DNA of 64,000 bases, taken from Ascaphus truei (Eukaryota > Chordata > Amphibia > Anura > Ascaphidae). The stretch is from the NCBI GenBank assembly GCA_036426205.1, contig CM071579.1, positions 21,852,603-21,916,602 of the forward strand, given 5' to 3'. Positions 22,743-32,901 of this stretch are shown one piece after another. The notes below the pieces were generated by a model that did no database searches, was not told the origin of the DNA, and saw only the letters and a program-made list of their open reading frames with translations. Position 1 is the first letter of the stretch; each line of letters opens with the position of its first letter. The position numbers and the translations under genes were made by a program.

Positions 22743-24267
22743 AGAGATGGAGGAAAAAAAGAATAGAGGCTGGGGCGCTCCCTTGCTTCTTAGGCTTGTG
22801 ATGCAGCCTGTTTTGTGATGTGTAACCAAATAAAGGGTAGTGTATACTTGCCTTTGTTGTTTTCTGCAGCTGGACCTGTAGAGAAGATAAAGCCCGAAAT
22901 CTTCTTAGAATTGCAGTGGAAACGGTGGATTGGTCAGCGCACGGGTTTTTTACTCACAAGATGAAAAGAGAGGATAAAGAACACGTGATTAGTGTTTAAT
23001 TAGCCAAACAGTACATTAAGTAGTAATAGAAGGTTGTCTACTAAAGTTTTTAATAAATGCTTGAATAAAACCTGAATAAAACTTTTATAGGTTAAAAATG
23101 GAGTTTGTGGTAATTAAAATAATCTAAGGTGGGGGTAGTGAGATAAAAAAGGGGGGGGTGGTAGAGGGGTGATTAGAGGGCTTTTAAAGCCTGCTGTCTG
23201 ATAGGGGTAGTAGTGCTGATTAGCAGAATATGAGGGGCAGTCTTACTTATCAAAGTGCTGCCAGAAGCAATGATAGCTTCCTCCCCCTCTCAATGGAGGG
23301 CAGTATGCAAGTGACTTATCTCCCGGGTGCCCAATTCAGAAGAAAAAAGGGCGACACGGTGAGTAGTAAAATAGAGTTTATTAAGTGCAAAAAAACGCAA
23401 ACAAGAATAACACTCACGATACAGCTTGGGCAACAGCCCAGCTTCAGCCTGATCGTCGTTCACGCTCCTCCGACCAGTGTGCTTCCCTGATCGCGTCGAT
23501 GGCGGACCGGAAGGGGAGGGCTTACGGATGTCAGCAGGCTGGCTGGGTCCTTCAGGCAATGGGCTCCGGCAGGGAACTACGCGTTCTGAGGAACCTGACG
23601 AAGCATCACTGCGAAACGCGTAGTTCCCTGCCGGAGCCCATTGCCTGAAGGACCAGCCAGCCTGCTGACATCCGGTAAGCCCTCCCTTCCGGTCCCGCCA
23701 TCGGACGCGATCACGGGAAGCACACTGGTCGGAGGAGCGTGAACGGACGATCAGGTGAAGCGGGCTGTTGCCCAAGCTGTATCGTGAGTGTTATTCTGTT
23801 TTTGTTTTTTGCACTTAATAAACTCTATTTACTTACTCACCGTGTTCGGCCCTTTTTTTTCTGAATTGGGCACCCGGGAGATAAGTCACTTGCATACTGC
23901 CTCCATTGAGAGGGGGAGGAAGCTAATCATTGCTCTGGCAGCACTTTGATAAGTAAGACTGGCCCCCTCATATTCTGCTAATCAGCACTACTACCCTATC
24001 AGACAGCAGGCTTTACTAAAGCCCTCTAATCACCCGCTCTTACCCCCCCCCTTTTTATCTCACTACCCACCCTTAGATTATTTTAATTAACCACGGAACT
24101 CCATTTTAAACATATGAAAATTTTTATTCAAGGTTTTATTCAAGCATTTTATTAAAAACTTTAGTAGACAACCTTCTATTACTACTTAATGTACTGTTTG
24201 GCTAATTAAACACTAATCACGTGTTCTTTATCCTCTCTTTTCATCTTGTGAGTAGAGATGGAGGAAA
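22743..24267 (+). mobile_element. Penelope-like/retrozyme-like insertion with 14-bp target duplication
   Basis: AGAGATGGAGGAAA occurs at 22743-22756 and again at 24254-24267, so the sequence between (22757-24253, about 1.5 kb) appears to be one insertion with a 14-bp target-site duplication. A duplication of this length is typical of target-primed reverse transcription. Inside, 22951-23590 and 23610-24254 are a near-perfect inverted repeat of about 640 bp per arm. For example, the left start ACTCACAAGATGAAAAGAG is mirrored at the right end. Bases 22757-22950 precede the left arm. The apex carries a hammerhead-type motif (separate entry). The open frames of 80 to 160 codons in the arms occur on both strands, as expected in a palindrome, and show no reverse transcriptase or GIY-YIG domain. 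The element is non-autonomous or a 5'-inverted copy. The Penelope-like assignment is inference. Confidence 0.72.
23590..23627 (+). ncRNA. Hammerhead-ribozyme-like motif (type I layout)
   Basis: Stem I is GGAAC (23590-23594) paired with GUUCC (23623-23627). CUGACGA (23595-23601) is a perfect first core box. A602 is an extra unpaired base. GCA (23603-23605) pairs with UGC (23610-23612) around the loop UCAC. GAA (23613-23615) is the second core box. AC (23616-23617) pairs with GU (23620-23621) across a 2-nt loop to form a minimal stem III. A23622 sits at the H17 cleavage position directly before stem I. All invariant hammerhead core bases are present. The short stem III matches what is known for hammerheads in Penelope-like elements. 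The extra A before stem II and the competing 14-bp hairpin (23572-23585 with 23615-23628) are reasons to doubt activity. Confidence 0.62.
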
Positions 24268-24640
24268 GGCAGACAGAGGAGGCCAATGATATACAGTAAT
24301 AAGTTCACAGAGGGTGGCATCTGTGGGGGAAGATCCTACACAGAAACAGACAACGCAGTGCTCATCATTACCATCTACACCACTTTCTTCCTCTCAGGCC
24401 TCATGTCAAGTGACTTTTGATGATACCTGGTGGTAGTGGTCGAATGGGTAGGGACATTGGCAGCAGCAGCAGCAGCAGAAGTTGTGAAGCATCACTATGA
24501 GAAACGCTCCATCACTATGGCATGGTTAGCACTAGTGCAGAAAGCAGACACCTGTCAGACCTGTGCGTTGGCGAATAGCCTACATTTGCCACAGCAAGAA
24601 AACCTGCTCTCGTGGGAGTTTGTTCTTGCTGCATATTGCA
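24268..24640 (+). repeat. Short GCA repeat and degenerate hammerhead-like segment
   Basis: A GCA/CAG run of six to seven units at 24461-24480 is followed by TTGTGAAGCATCACTATGAG and GAAACGC (to about 24507). This aligns with the apex of the 23590 motif (TGACGAAGCATCACTGCG, GAAACGC). It looks like a decayed relative with both core boxes damaged. Confidence 0.45.
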
Positions 24641-25085
24641 ATTGCCCACCGGGCTTAAGCCCTAGAAAAATTACAACTCCCAGAGGTATTGCAACACAGG
24701 ACTTTCCCACTTCCTGGCTAAGCCCTATTTAAAAGTCAGGAAGTCATATGTTCCTTGCGTTGAATCTTTGTTCCTGACTCAGATCACATCTGCTCCTGTT
24801 CCTGTTAAGCTACAGTAAGTACTCTGCCAGGTCTCCTCTTGTGTTTTGACCATGGAACTTCTTTGAACTTGCCTTTGCCTAACCGTCAAGTACCTTGCTG
24901 CTCAATTGTGTATGACCTCGGAACTGTGCTTGACTTTGCCTTGCTTTAAGCCGTCAAGTACCCTGGCTGATAAACTGTGTATGACCCTGGTATTCTTGTG
25001 ACTCTGTCTTGTCCTTTTCCTCTGATAATTCCTCCCAGAGTTCTGTCTCCCTCAGTGTTCTCAGAGCTCTCTGACTCTGGTTTTC
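24641..25085 (+). repeat. Dispersed repeat with two internal 80-bp units
   Basis: A unit running from 'ttgaccatggaact' to 'ctcaattgtgtatgacc' (about 24846-24920) recurs as 'cggaactgtgcttgact' to 'aaactgtgtatgaccc' (about 24922-24996), sharing CCGTCAAGTACC. Upstream is a TATA-like TATTTAAAAG at 24727. The arrangement would fit an LTR or its leader, but no termini were found. Confidence 0.35.
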
Positions 25086-25480
25086 TTACATACTAGGATG
25101 CTAAAACAGAAACATGACCTGCTCTTGCAAGGGTGCTGGACTAAACTCTCCCATGGTAACATGGAAAGGATCACTTTTATAAAGATGAATAAACATCTGC
25201 TTTCTCCCTGTACTATAGCACTTAAAAAAGACAATGCAACAATAGCTGTCTGTCCAACTCCAGTATGAATGCCCCCGGCAGAGATGTTGTCAAAAAGCAC
25301 AACTAGTACTAGTGGGGTTGGCCATTTTTGCCACAGTCCACTCCACTATCCATTGCAGAAACTTGGAAATATGGCGCTCATATTATGTGTATTTTATTTT
25401 TGACCATCCAGTGGGGGCCCAACTGAGCCAGCACCCAAACTGCTGTGCTATGCCAGACCGTGCCACATGGTACACCATCT
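25086..25480. other. No recognisable feature
   Basis: Unassigned sequence. Confidence 0.3.
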
Positions 25481-25860
25481 AGGTTGATGATTCCTCTGCC
25501 CCAGCTATAGCAGAAGTAGAAGCGCTGGGCATAGCAGGCTCAGGTAGTGCAGCTGAAACCAGATCCAGGGACACAGATTCAAAACCTGTCATGGTCGGAC
25601 AACACCGGGCTAGAACTGGGCCCTGCTCCAGCAACCCTGACACTGGCCGGACCTGCGTGTACACGCAATGCATATTGCTGCATTTCCTGCTAACACACCT
25701 GTTCAAACAACAGCTAGGTCTCAGCACAGCGTGTTTGTCCTTGCAGGACTTGAACCTGCGACCTTCTGCTGCTCAGGGAGCAGGCCAGATCAGTACCTGG
25801 ATAGTGCCCTGCCTCAGAGTGAGCTTCTGCTGAAACAGCTGCTGCTTCACTCAGCTGATC
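25481..25860 (-). repeat. tRNA-derived SINE-like segment
   Basis: On the minus strand GGTCGCAGGTTCAAGTCCTG (around 25742-25761) fits the T-arm and B box of a tRNA promoter (GGTTCRANTCC). It is preceded by an acceptor-like context but has no full cloverleaf. A usable A box could not be placed with confidence. A tRNA-derived SINE fragment is the likeliest explanation. A functional tRNA gene is not supported. Confidence 0.35.
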
Positions 25861-25895
25861 CAGACCAGCCCTCACTGACACATTCCCATGGCTTT

Positions 25896-26660
25896 TTTTA
25901 ACTTAATCCTTTTATTAATATTTTTTTGGGGGGAGGGGAAGGTTTGGGAACATTTAAAGACAATAAAACATATCATAATGAAGATACAGAAAGACAAAAA
26001 TATCAAAACAAAGGGGGTTAGGTACATTTCAGGAGCAATTTCATGCAAACACATTTAATTGGAAGGCTGGTACTTTGCGTTGTCACGATCACACTCGTTC
26101 TGAACACAAGTCAGCGACAGTTTGACATGTTTTTCTTGGGTACATGGCTTGATGAGCTATTTTTATTTAAGCCGTGTCTTTCCTTGTGTGTCCTCTCCGG
26201 TATTTTCAGATACCTATAATGTAAGCACTTGATGATTAGAGCCACGGGATCGTTTCTCACCATCCAAGGTTCCCAGACCGCCTCAAACTTGGCCACTTTA
26301 TCACTAAGAATGGCTGTCAATTTTTCCACCAGGAGGTTTCGCCCAAGTCTTTTCTCTACCTCTAACATAGTTGGGCTTTTTAGTCTCCAAGAGGCTGTAA
26401 TACAGCAGCTGGTTGCTGTTAGGATATGTTTAATCAGTGTACAGGCTGTGTGTGGTATATCTTCTTGGGGTTTATTAAGGAGGGGTTGCCAAGGGTTTGG
26501 AACAATTCTTAGGCCCATATTGAGGTCATATGTCTTTTTTCCAAAGGGACTCCACTTCGGGGCATCCCCACCATATGTGGTACATTGTACCCTCACCCCC
26601 GCAGCATCTAAAACATAGTGGGGATGTTTTATATATTTTGTGTAACCGCCCATGCTTCTT
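25896..26660 (-). mobile_element. L1-like LINE, 5'-truncated 3' end
   Basis: The minus-strand frame at 26111-26653 encodes the C-terminal end of an L1-group ORF2 protein. Recognisable pieces are the IPHTACTLIKHILTAT region and the final EKLTAILSDKVAKFEAVWEP block. The upstream cysteine-rich part (WWGCPE-type) lies in another frame, so there is at least one frameshift near 26570. The 3' flank on the minus strand ends in an A-rich tail at about 25896-25930. No reverse-transcriptase domain is present, so the copy is dead. It is related to the fragment at 3901-4330. Confidence 0.75.
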
Positions 26661-27109
26661 TTTTAAGGCAAGCCTCTTCCTCCTGTTCTTTGCTGGGTCA
26701 ACTAGTTTGCCAGGTTACTTTTACACGTGTATCATGCTACTAGTTACCTACCTGCAACAACCCGTGCTTGCATGACCACTCTATGCTGAGTGCCTCGACC
26801 CTCACCTGACTGATGACTCTAACTGGCTGCTGCTGCTGCTGCCGCTGCCTGCCTTGACCGGTGCCTGACTGACCACTGTACCTGCTTGCCGCCTGCCCTG
26901 ATCCATGCATGCCTGACCACATGGCCTCCTGACTGTCTCGACCCATGCCTGCCTGACCATTATACCTGCTTGCTGTCTGCCCTGACCCATGTGTGCCTGA
27001 CCAGGCAGCCTCCCTGGATCTATGCCCGCCTGACCTCTCCACCTGCCTGTTGCCTGTCTGTACCAGTGCCGTCTGACCCTGAATCATCCTGTTGAGGGGG
27101 CTCAGCGCA
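26661..27109. repeat. Imperfect minisatellite (CCTGCCTGACC type)
   Basis: From about 26780 to 27080, units of the type 'cctgcctgaccattatacct' alternate with 'gcttgctgtctgccctgacc', giving an imperfect period of roughly 60 to 70 bp. A short CTG run lies at 26827-26840. Open frames of 60 to 130 codons occur on both strands across it, as usual for such arrays, and are not called. Confidence 0.55.
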
Positions 27110-27315
27110 TCCGCGCATGAATTCCAATTTTGCAAAACCCGCGATCAGATTTAATATAAAATCCGATTGTGGATTGCACAAAATCCACGTGGAAGGAGAC
27201 CCGTGGCGGAAACCCATGGCGGAAACCCGTGGCGGATTCAGGAGCATATTGGATTTTGATGAAAAATCAATGGAAAATCCGCAAATCAGATTTTGGCTAA
27301 TTTGCCCAATCTCAA
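27110..27315 (+). mobile_element. Degenerate relative of MITE family A
   Basis: The words 'aaaatccgattgtggattg', 'aaatccacgtgg', GGCGGATTC and the end 'aatttgcccaatctc' are the vocabulary of family A. The TAGAGATGGGC ends are missing or altered, and GGCGGAAACCCGT is duplicated internally (about 27202-27232). Confidence 0.5.
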
Positions 27316-28424
27316 ATGATTGCAGAGTAAAGTTTCTTTGATAATTACATGAGAAATTAAAATAACTTTTATAAAGGCAATCCAAGTGGCACTTTAAAAA
27401 TATATATTTATATATATTTTTTCTTTTAATATATCCAGCCTTTGATTACCTTTTTTTGAAAACTATTTACCTAAGATGATGATCAATTAGTTCTCTGGGA
27501 TCGATCAGCACAATCCTGCTTCCCAGGGTTCACTTAATGGCGACATTTCAGTTTCAATCAATCCTTCATTTAATGTAACTCAGCAGCTACAATGTATTCA
27601 TATATTAGTAAGGTAACATTATCTATTGTTAAGTTTTGTAGGTCAAACTGCTGGGAATATTGGCAACAAATGATCACAAACAATAAAGTGTTACAAAGAC
27701 TTTGCGCTGCTGGGGAGGTGGGCTAAAGCCTGCTATAGAAATGAAACGTTGACCAGTATATTAAAACTCATTAATAATGGCATTAAGAGTTGAATAAAAA
27801 ATAAATAAAAGCCAGTAAGTAGAATCTAATACTACAGAATGGATTTATTTAAAAAACAACAACAACAAAAAACACGTACAGTAGGATATTGCAGGGATTG
27901 CTCCTTTTAAGGATCACTTGATGATTTTTCTTTTCATCTGTGGGAGACTTACTGTACCCTTTGGATTTGGCACTCAGCTGCAGAAGGATTCACAGGGAGA
28001 ATGTTCTTATGTTTCCCCAGAACATCTGGGCTAAACATCTGCTGTTTTCATGAAGTGATATTAGAAAAGGTCTCCATGCCTCTAGAAGCCGAGTTGCGCT
28101 CCTGGGTACCATCTCGCCCGTGACCATGTAAGCGCATTAACCGGGTCTATTGTCTCAGCCAGATGGTTGATTAATTAAATTAAATGTATTCATTTATATT
28201 GCCGTCCCATATATGAAGACCCGAATGCAATGAATTAGCACCAAACATAAAAGAAAAGTCAGGGAAATAATTCTAAGTTCCTGTAAGCTGTTCAGCAGTT
28301 ACTGTTTAATATTGAAGGTTTGACCTTGTTTCCGCTTTATAAGCGTGCTGGCATTGTTTGGCACTTTCTTTACACCTTTCATACTTGTAGGTGGTATATA
28401 CCCAAGTTGCACTCACCTGGTGGT
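27316..28424. other. No strong feature; one weak GAAACG motif
   Basis: Mostly unique AT-rich sequence. At 27750, ATGAAACGTTGACC resembles the second box of the hammerhead-like repeats, but no CUGANGA-like box or stem II could be placed upstream, so it is not called. Confidence 0.3.
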
Positions 28425-28655
28425 GGATATAGGGCCCATGGGCCCGGACCTAGGGCGGCAACATTTTTGGGCGGCAGGCAACGTACTTGCCAGCCGTTCG
28501 TCCGCATGCGCATTGGGTGCTCGCCGATTGCGCGGCCCACAACGTGACGTCACACGGCATTGTGTTGCCATGGCAATGGGGCAGCGTGGCGTCAAATGAT
28601 GCAGAAAACGGATGGCGGCACCAGGTAAGGGCGGCATTTTTTTTTATAATCCCCC
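28425..28655. mobile_element. CpG-rich MITE candidate
   Basis: A GC-rich island in AT-rich surroundings, with GGGCGGCAACATTTTTGG at the left and the partly inverse 'gcggcaccaggtaagggcgg' at the right. The middle shares GTGACGTCACA, TTGCCATGGCAA and GCGTCAAATGATGC with the hAT MITE at 41250. Boundaries are not certain. Confidence 0.4.
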
Positions 28656-28890
28656 TGGATCCTTACGGGATCCTTACATACATTGTTTTTAATTAGCAGT
28701 GTAAAAAAGGGGCCGAGGGTATTTTACTTGTGGGAACGGGTCAAGAGTTGCAATAACATTAGCTACATCTGTAAATGTCATGCTGGCTGGAGAGAATGGC
28801 AGGGATCCTAAATACTGCCCTGGAAGCCGTACATAGACAAAGTCCCCGCCGCACGCAAGCAAAAGACAGTGTAGTATGTCAGCTTCATTT
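28656..28890. other. No recognisable feature
   Basis: Unassigned; it may belong to the hammerhead-like repeat that follows on the minus strand. Confidence 0.25.
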
Positions 28891-29034
28891 TTTCTTTAAA
28901 GCAGTAATAATGTTTCAGGGACTGGATCCCTTCGTCAGGTGAATTGTGCAAAACAAGAGTGAACACATATCTATAATTTAAGTTTAATATACTGTATACA
29001 TATACCACCTGTATGGTGCTGAGAGTGTATCTGC
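28891..29034 (-). repeat. Hammerhead-like repeat, minus strand
   Basis: Read on the minus strand, CUGACGA (28938 to 28932) is perfect. AGGGA and UCCCU form a 5-bp stem II around UCCAG, without the extra A seen at 23602. GAAAC (28916 to 28912) is intact. The expected GU of stem III is replaced by AU, and no stem I could be paired, so cleavage activity is doubtful. The repeat is bordered by the TA microsatellite at 29035. Confidence 0.55.
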
Positions 29035-29126
29035 CTATACATATATATATATATATTATATATCTATATATATATCTATATATATTATGGATATGTATGT
29101 CTGGCTGTATGAGTATATATATATAT

Positions 29127-29162
<36 letters not shown>
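29035..29162. repeat. Interrupted TA microsatellite
   Basis: TA-rich tract with small interruptions, the longest pure run being about 29130-29160. Open frames rich in Tyr and Ile across it are artefacts. Confidence 0.92.
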
Positions 29163-29169
29163 ATTTATT

Positions 29170-29335
29170 TTTTTGTTTGCAGGCATGAGCCCCTGTAGAG
29201 CTTACAATCTATTTTTTGTTGTTGCCTGAGGCACAGGGAGATAAAGTGACTTGCCCAAGGTCGCAAGCAGCGGACTCTGGGATTTGAACCAGGTTAATGT
29301 GTTGACTCACTGTGCCTCTCCTTCAGCCTATGCAA
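29170..29335 (-). mobile_element. CORE-SINE (MIR-like)
   Basis: On the minus strand the order is a B-box-like GGTTCAAATCCC, a CORE-type segment (GACCTTGGGCAAGTCACTTT, then ATCTCCCTGTGCCTCAG), and the L2-type tail ATTGTAAGCTCTACAGGGGC ending in A-rich sequence. This order of tRNA-like head, CORE and LINE tail is the hallmark of MIR-like CORE-SINEs. These depend on an L2 LINE partner such as the broken one at 786-3165. Confidence 0.75.
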
Positions 29336-30253
29336 TAAATACCTCATCACACATCAAAAGCCCCACCCCAGTTATCTGTGACGTTCACGCATTATAGTTG
29401 ATCATTAGCATTGAGAATAACTTGCACTAGCACATGCTGATGTAATGAATGATTGCCGTACATGCATATTCAATTCGCAGAATACCATCCCGCTGTCTCG
29501 GGTGTAAATGAATATAGCCCACTACTCAAATAACAGGAGTATACACTGAATTAAATGTTTTTTTTATAAACTTACAGTATAGAATAGACAGTATGATTAC
29601 AGTTACAAGCAAGAGATTACCCTCAATAGGGAAGGTGGCTGGGGCTCTAATAGGTGGGATACACTAAAAAAGAAAGCAATTCACTGTAGAAAAGCCTGAA
29701 TCCTTTCAATAATGCAATGCAATAGAAAAAAGAGGCTATGGAAACCCTTTATGCAAGACTGAACTGGATAAATGTACAGTATGAGGATTTCACATTGAAC
29801 TGCGGTCAGATGACCATATGTATATTCAAACGCATAGACGTCACACCTCCGGTTCAAATTATAAGTCCACCAATAATTGGAGTAATACTCACTGTTGATG
29901 AAGTAAATGTTCTTTGTCACTCCCTAGTGAGAGGCACAACCATAGGAGTTTTCTTTTCAGTTTGCAGGGTTATTCTTCACTTGCAGGGCAAAATATCCTT
30001 GAAGTCAACAGTGAGTATTACTCCAATTATGGCAAACAGGATCCGGCTGCCTACCACAGAGAACCAACAAATTCTAAGTAAATCTGTACAAAAAACACAA
30101 AAAGAAAGCACACGATCCTAGTGCAATAAGTCCAAAAAAATGCACATTTATTATCCCTTAAAATCCAACAAAATGCTAACTCACAAACAACAAAGTAAAA
30201 ACAGCGTTTTATGAGGTATACTCATGCACTCATGCAGGGACAGAATAGGCAAA
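29336..30253. repeat. Unassigned, with an inverted repeat at 29870-30032
   Basis: TTGGAGTAATACTCACTGTT (29878-29897) and its inverse AACAGTGAGTATTACTCCAA (30007-30026) flank about 110 bp. This could be a small MITE or another fold-back repeat. The flanking open frames on both strands are not convincing. Confidence 0.45.
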
Positions 30254-31849
30254 TCTATATCTATAAAAATGAAAACATTGTTTGTTTGTTTGGTGAAAAC
30301 GTTGTATATTTTCTGTGCCTCTGGGCAATCTGATTGGTCCGTTGGTCTGTCACTCAGCCTCTTGCCAATCTGATTGGTCCGTGGCCCGGCCCCCCCACGC
30401 CTCTCATTGGCCTGCGTGGTTCTATGACCTCACATACCCAACTGCCACACTCTCAGAAAATAACCTCAGTGCAGATTCATCCCCTGCGGATTACTCACCA
30501 CCTGAGGTAACGTGCGCTGGCAAGAGCCACCCCCAGCCCCCAACACCACCCCACCGCCGGCTTCCCCCCCCCCATCACCCACAGCTCACCTCCCTGCCGG
30601 CTCCCCCCCCCCATCACCCCCCTTCACCCCCCTTCACCCGCAGCTCACCTCCCCGCCAGCTCCCCCCCCCCAACACCCCCGCTAACCCGCAGCTCTCACC
30701 ACCTGAGGGCCCCGTTCTCTCTCCCCTCAGTGGGGACACCGAGAGCGCCGAGGAGAGGGGGTGGAAGGAGCGCACGCCGCTTCTCCTCACCACCCGCGGG
30801 CCCCATTCTCTCTCCCCTCGGCGGGGACCGTCGGGGAGGGGTGGAGAGAGGGGGTGGGGAACATGTGCAGGGGACAGGTGGGGGGGAGAGAAGCACCGCC
30901 AGGGATGGGGGGGGGGGTGTAAACAAGCACCGGGGACAGGAGGGGGGGGGTGGAAACAAGCACCGGGGACAGGGGGGGTGGAAACAAGCACCGGGGACAG
31001 GGAGGGGGTGGAAATAAGCACCGGGGACAGGGGGGGGGGAACTGATCACCTGGGAGCCTCCAGCCTTGCCCCGCACATGCCTCCAGCCTTCCCCCATGCG
31101 CCCCTCCTGCCCAATGCCGCCATTCTCGGCCACTCCCCCCCCTCCGCACCTGGGACGGAGTGGAAGCGCCCATCAAGCCCGGCAATCTCGCGACCCCCCC
31201 CAGCTTCCAACTTCATACACACTGAAGGTAAGTCACCCACCCACTGTTTCCCCTCACCCACTGTCTCCCTCCACCCACTCACCCACACACTGTCTCCCCC
31301 ACCCACCCAGTAACCCACCCAGTCAGTCAGTCAGTAAATCAGTCAGTATAGTCAGTCATTCAGTAACGTCAGTCAGTCAGTCAGTAAAAGTCAGTCAGTA
31401 AAAGTCACTCAGTCAGTAACTCACCCACCCAGTCAGTCAGTAATAGTCAGTCAGTAAAAGTCAGTAACCCACCCAGTCAGTAACCCACCCACCCAGTCAG
31501 TAAAGTCAGTAACCCACCCAGTCAGTCAGTCAATGTCAGTCACCCACCCACCTACCCAGTCAGTCACCCACCCACCCAGTCAGTCACCCACCCAACCCAG
31601 TCAGTCAGTCACCCACCCACCCAGTCAGTCACCCACCCACCCAGTCAGTCACCCCACCCAGTCAGTCGTCACCCCCCCGTCAGGCAGGCGGCATCAAGGC
31701 ACGAGTCAGAAACCAGGTTGATCCCCCCCCCACCCCCCCGTTCCTTCAACCCACCCACCCAGTCAGTAAACCCACCCACCAACATTCACAACCCCACTCA
31801 ACAATTATTAGGTATTCACATCCTGGGCAACACCGGGTCTCTCAGCTAG
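30254..31849 (+). mobile_element. Non-autonomous Helitron 1
   Basis: The 5' end is TCTATATCTATAAAAATG, preceded by A at 30253. The 3' end is CTGGGCAACACCGGG, a short hairpin, then TCTCTCAGCTAG, followed by T at 31850. Insertion between A and T, a 5' TC, a subterminal hairpin and a 3' CTRR end without inverted repeats or target duplication are defining Helitron features. A second possible TC start lies at 30260. The 1.6-kb interior is GC-rich and contains CCAAT-like words, G/C homopolymers and a tandem array. It has no Rep/helicase domain. The 332-codon frame at 30315-31313 is Pro/Gly-rich low complexity. It is related to the second Helitron at 34572-37395. Confidence 0.82.
31310..31665. repeat. 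CAGT / ACCC tandem array inside Helitron 1
   Basis: Runs of CAGT units alternate with CACCCACC units over about 350 bp, giving mixed short periods. Two patterns intermingle: (CAGT)n alone at 31320-31400, then 'cacccacccagtcagt' blocks from 31550. Confidence 0.88.
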
Positions 31850-32029
31850 TATAATATACATTTGATATATATGTTTGGTTGCACTCACATATAGTTTTTT
31901 TTTATAATCATTATTAATAAAGGAAAAATCTTTGGAGGCTTATACTTCTCAATTTTTATTACTTTACAAAATCGTTTATTCAAATTCTGTTGAAGATATT
32001 TTTTGCTATGTTTGATTTTTGTGTTCATA
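31850..32029. other. No recognisable feature
   Basis: AT-rich unique sequence. Confidence 0.3.
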
Positions 32030-32849
32030 CAGCCTATATATTTTAATAAACTATTATGATACAGTTATTAAAATGTTATCTAATCTATATTGGATTCACA
32101 GAATAGAGTTGTACGCTGCTATTTATGGAAGCATGTCTGTCCTCTGTTGGGATCATGTGGGCAGCCAAACACCCAGTTACCATGGCAAAATTATGTTTTG
32201 GTTGCCATGGACACCAATATGGAATTGAAGGTGATAAAGAGGACATGTCCTCGAAACGCGCAGGGGTTAGCTCTCTTTCGGCCAGGTGTCGGCGGCACTG
32301 TTTATGGGACAAGCGAAGTGGTCAAGGTAGGAGTAAGGTAGATAAGGGCAGGGACATCACGATGCAGATATGTGCTTACTGAGGACTCCTCCTAGGACAC
32401 TGTGAATACCATCCCCATATTTCATGCTCACTTCATTGTTTGTGAGTTAAGCCTTAAGTGTTTCTTTCTGTTTTCGAAGGAAATACTACACAATGGAGTT
32501 TGCACTCTCTATTCATTCTGTATTCTTTTGATGTGCTTTTGGAGATTTTAGGTACTTTTCTCTTGTGGAGAAGAGAACAAAATATACAGGAATTTAGACT
32601 GATTTACTCGGACTTTCTGGGACAGTAAATATACTTATGTTCAAATTTATTACTAACTATCTATTATTTAGATTTTTTTACTTTTCTGATTTTTGGGGCT
32701 TTTGTGCACTTTCCAACGAACTTTTCTTTTTGTCTTAACCCACGTGACTATGTTTATAATTGTATAATAATCGTATCATTTGCTATATTAATTATTGCTA
32801 TTAATACTGTAGTTAATATTATTTTCCCCTCACTACTTGTGAGGAATGA
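32030..32849 (+). repeat. Hammerhead-like repeat with AT-rich tail
   Basis: At 32231-32263 the order GTGATAA, A, a perfect palindromic stem GAGGACATGTCCTC, GAAAC, GC, GCA is seen. Two first-box bases differ from CUGANGA, and the expected GUA is GCA. The following 450 bp are AT-rich with phrases such as 'cttttgtgcactttccaac', in the style of the 3' regions of the other fold-back repeats. The limits are uncertain. Confidence 0.45.
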
Positions 32850-32901
32850 AGATATATATATATAATAAATTATATAATATATATATAATATATCTATAAT
32901 A
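32850..32901. repeat. TA-rich microsatellite
   Basis: Interrupted TA tract directly before a mariner-like MITE. Confidence 0.9.

Noticed and set aside
23290..23775. 161-codon minus-strand frame and 87-codon plus-strand frame as genes
   Set aside because: They mirror each other across the large inverted repeat, as any frame in a palindrome would.
25735..25775. tRNA gene on the minus strand
   Set aside because: Only a T-arm/B-box-like part is visible; no acceptor stem pairing, D-arm or anticodon arm could be placed, so a SINE fragment is more likely.
27730..27765. Hammerhead-like core at ATGAAACGTTG
   Set aside because: No CUGANGA-like box and no stem II at the right spacing upstream.
30315..31313. 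332-codon open frame on the plus strand and overlapping frames on the minus strand
   Set aside because: GC-rich, Pro/Gly/Ser low-complexity translation inside a non-autonomous Helitron; open in several frames at once and with no Rep or helicase motif.
31310..31665. CRISPR-like array of regular repeats
   Set aside because: Repeats are 4-16 bp simple units without unique spacers; the window is eukaryotic.
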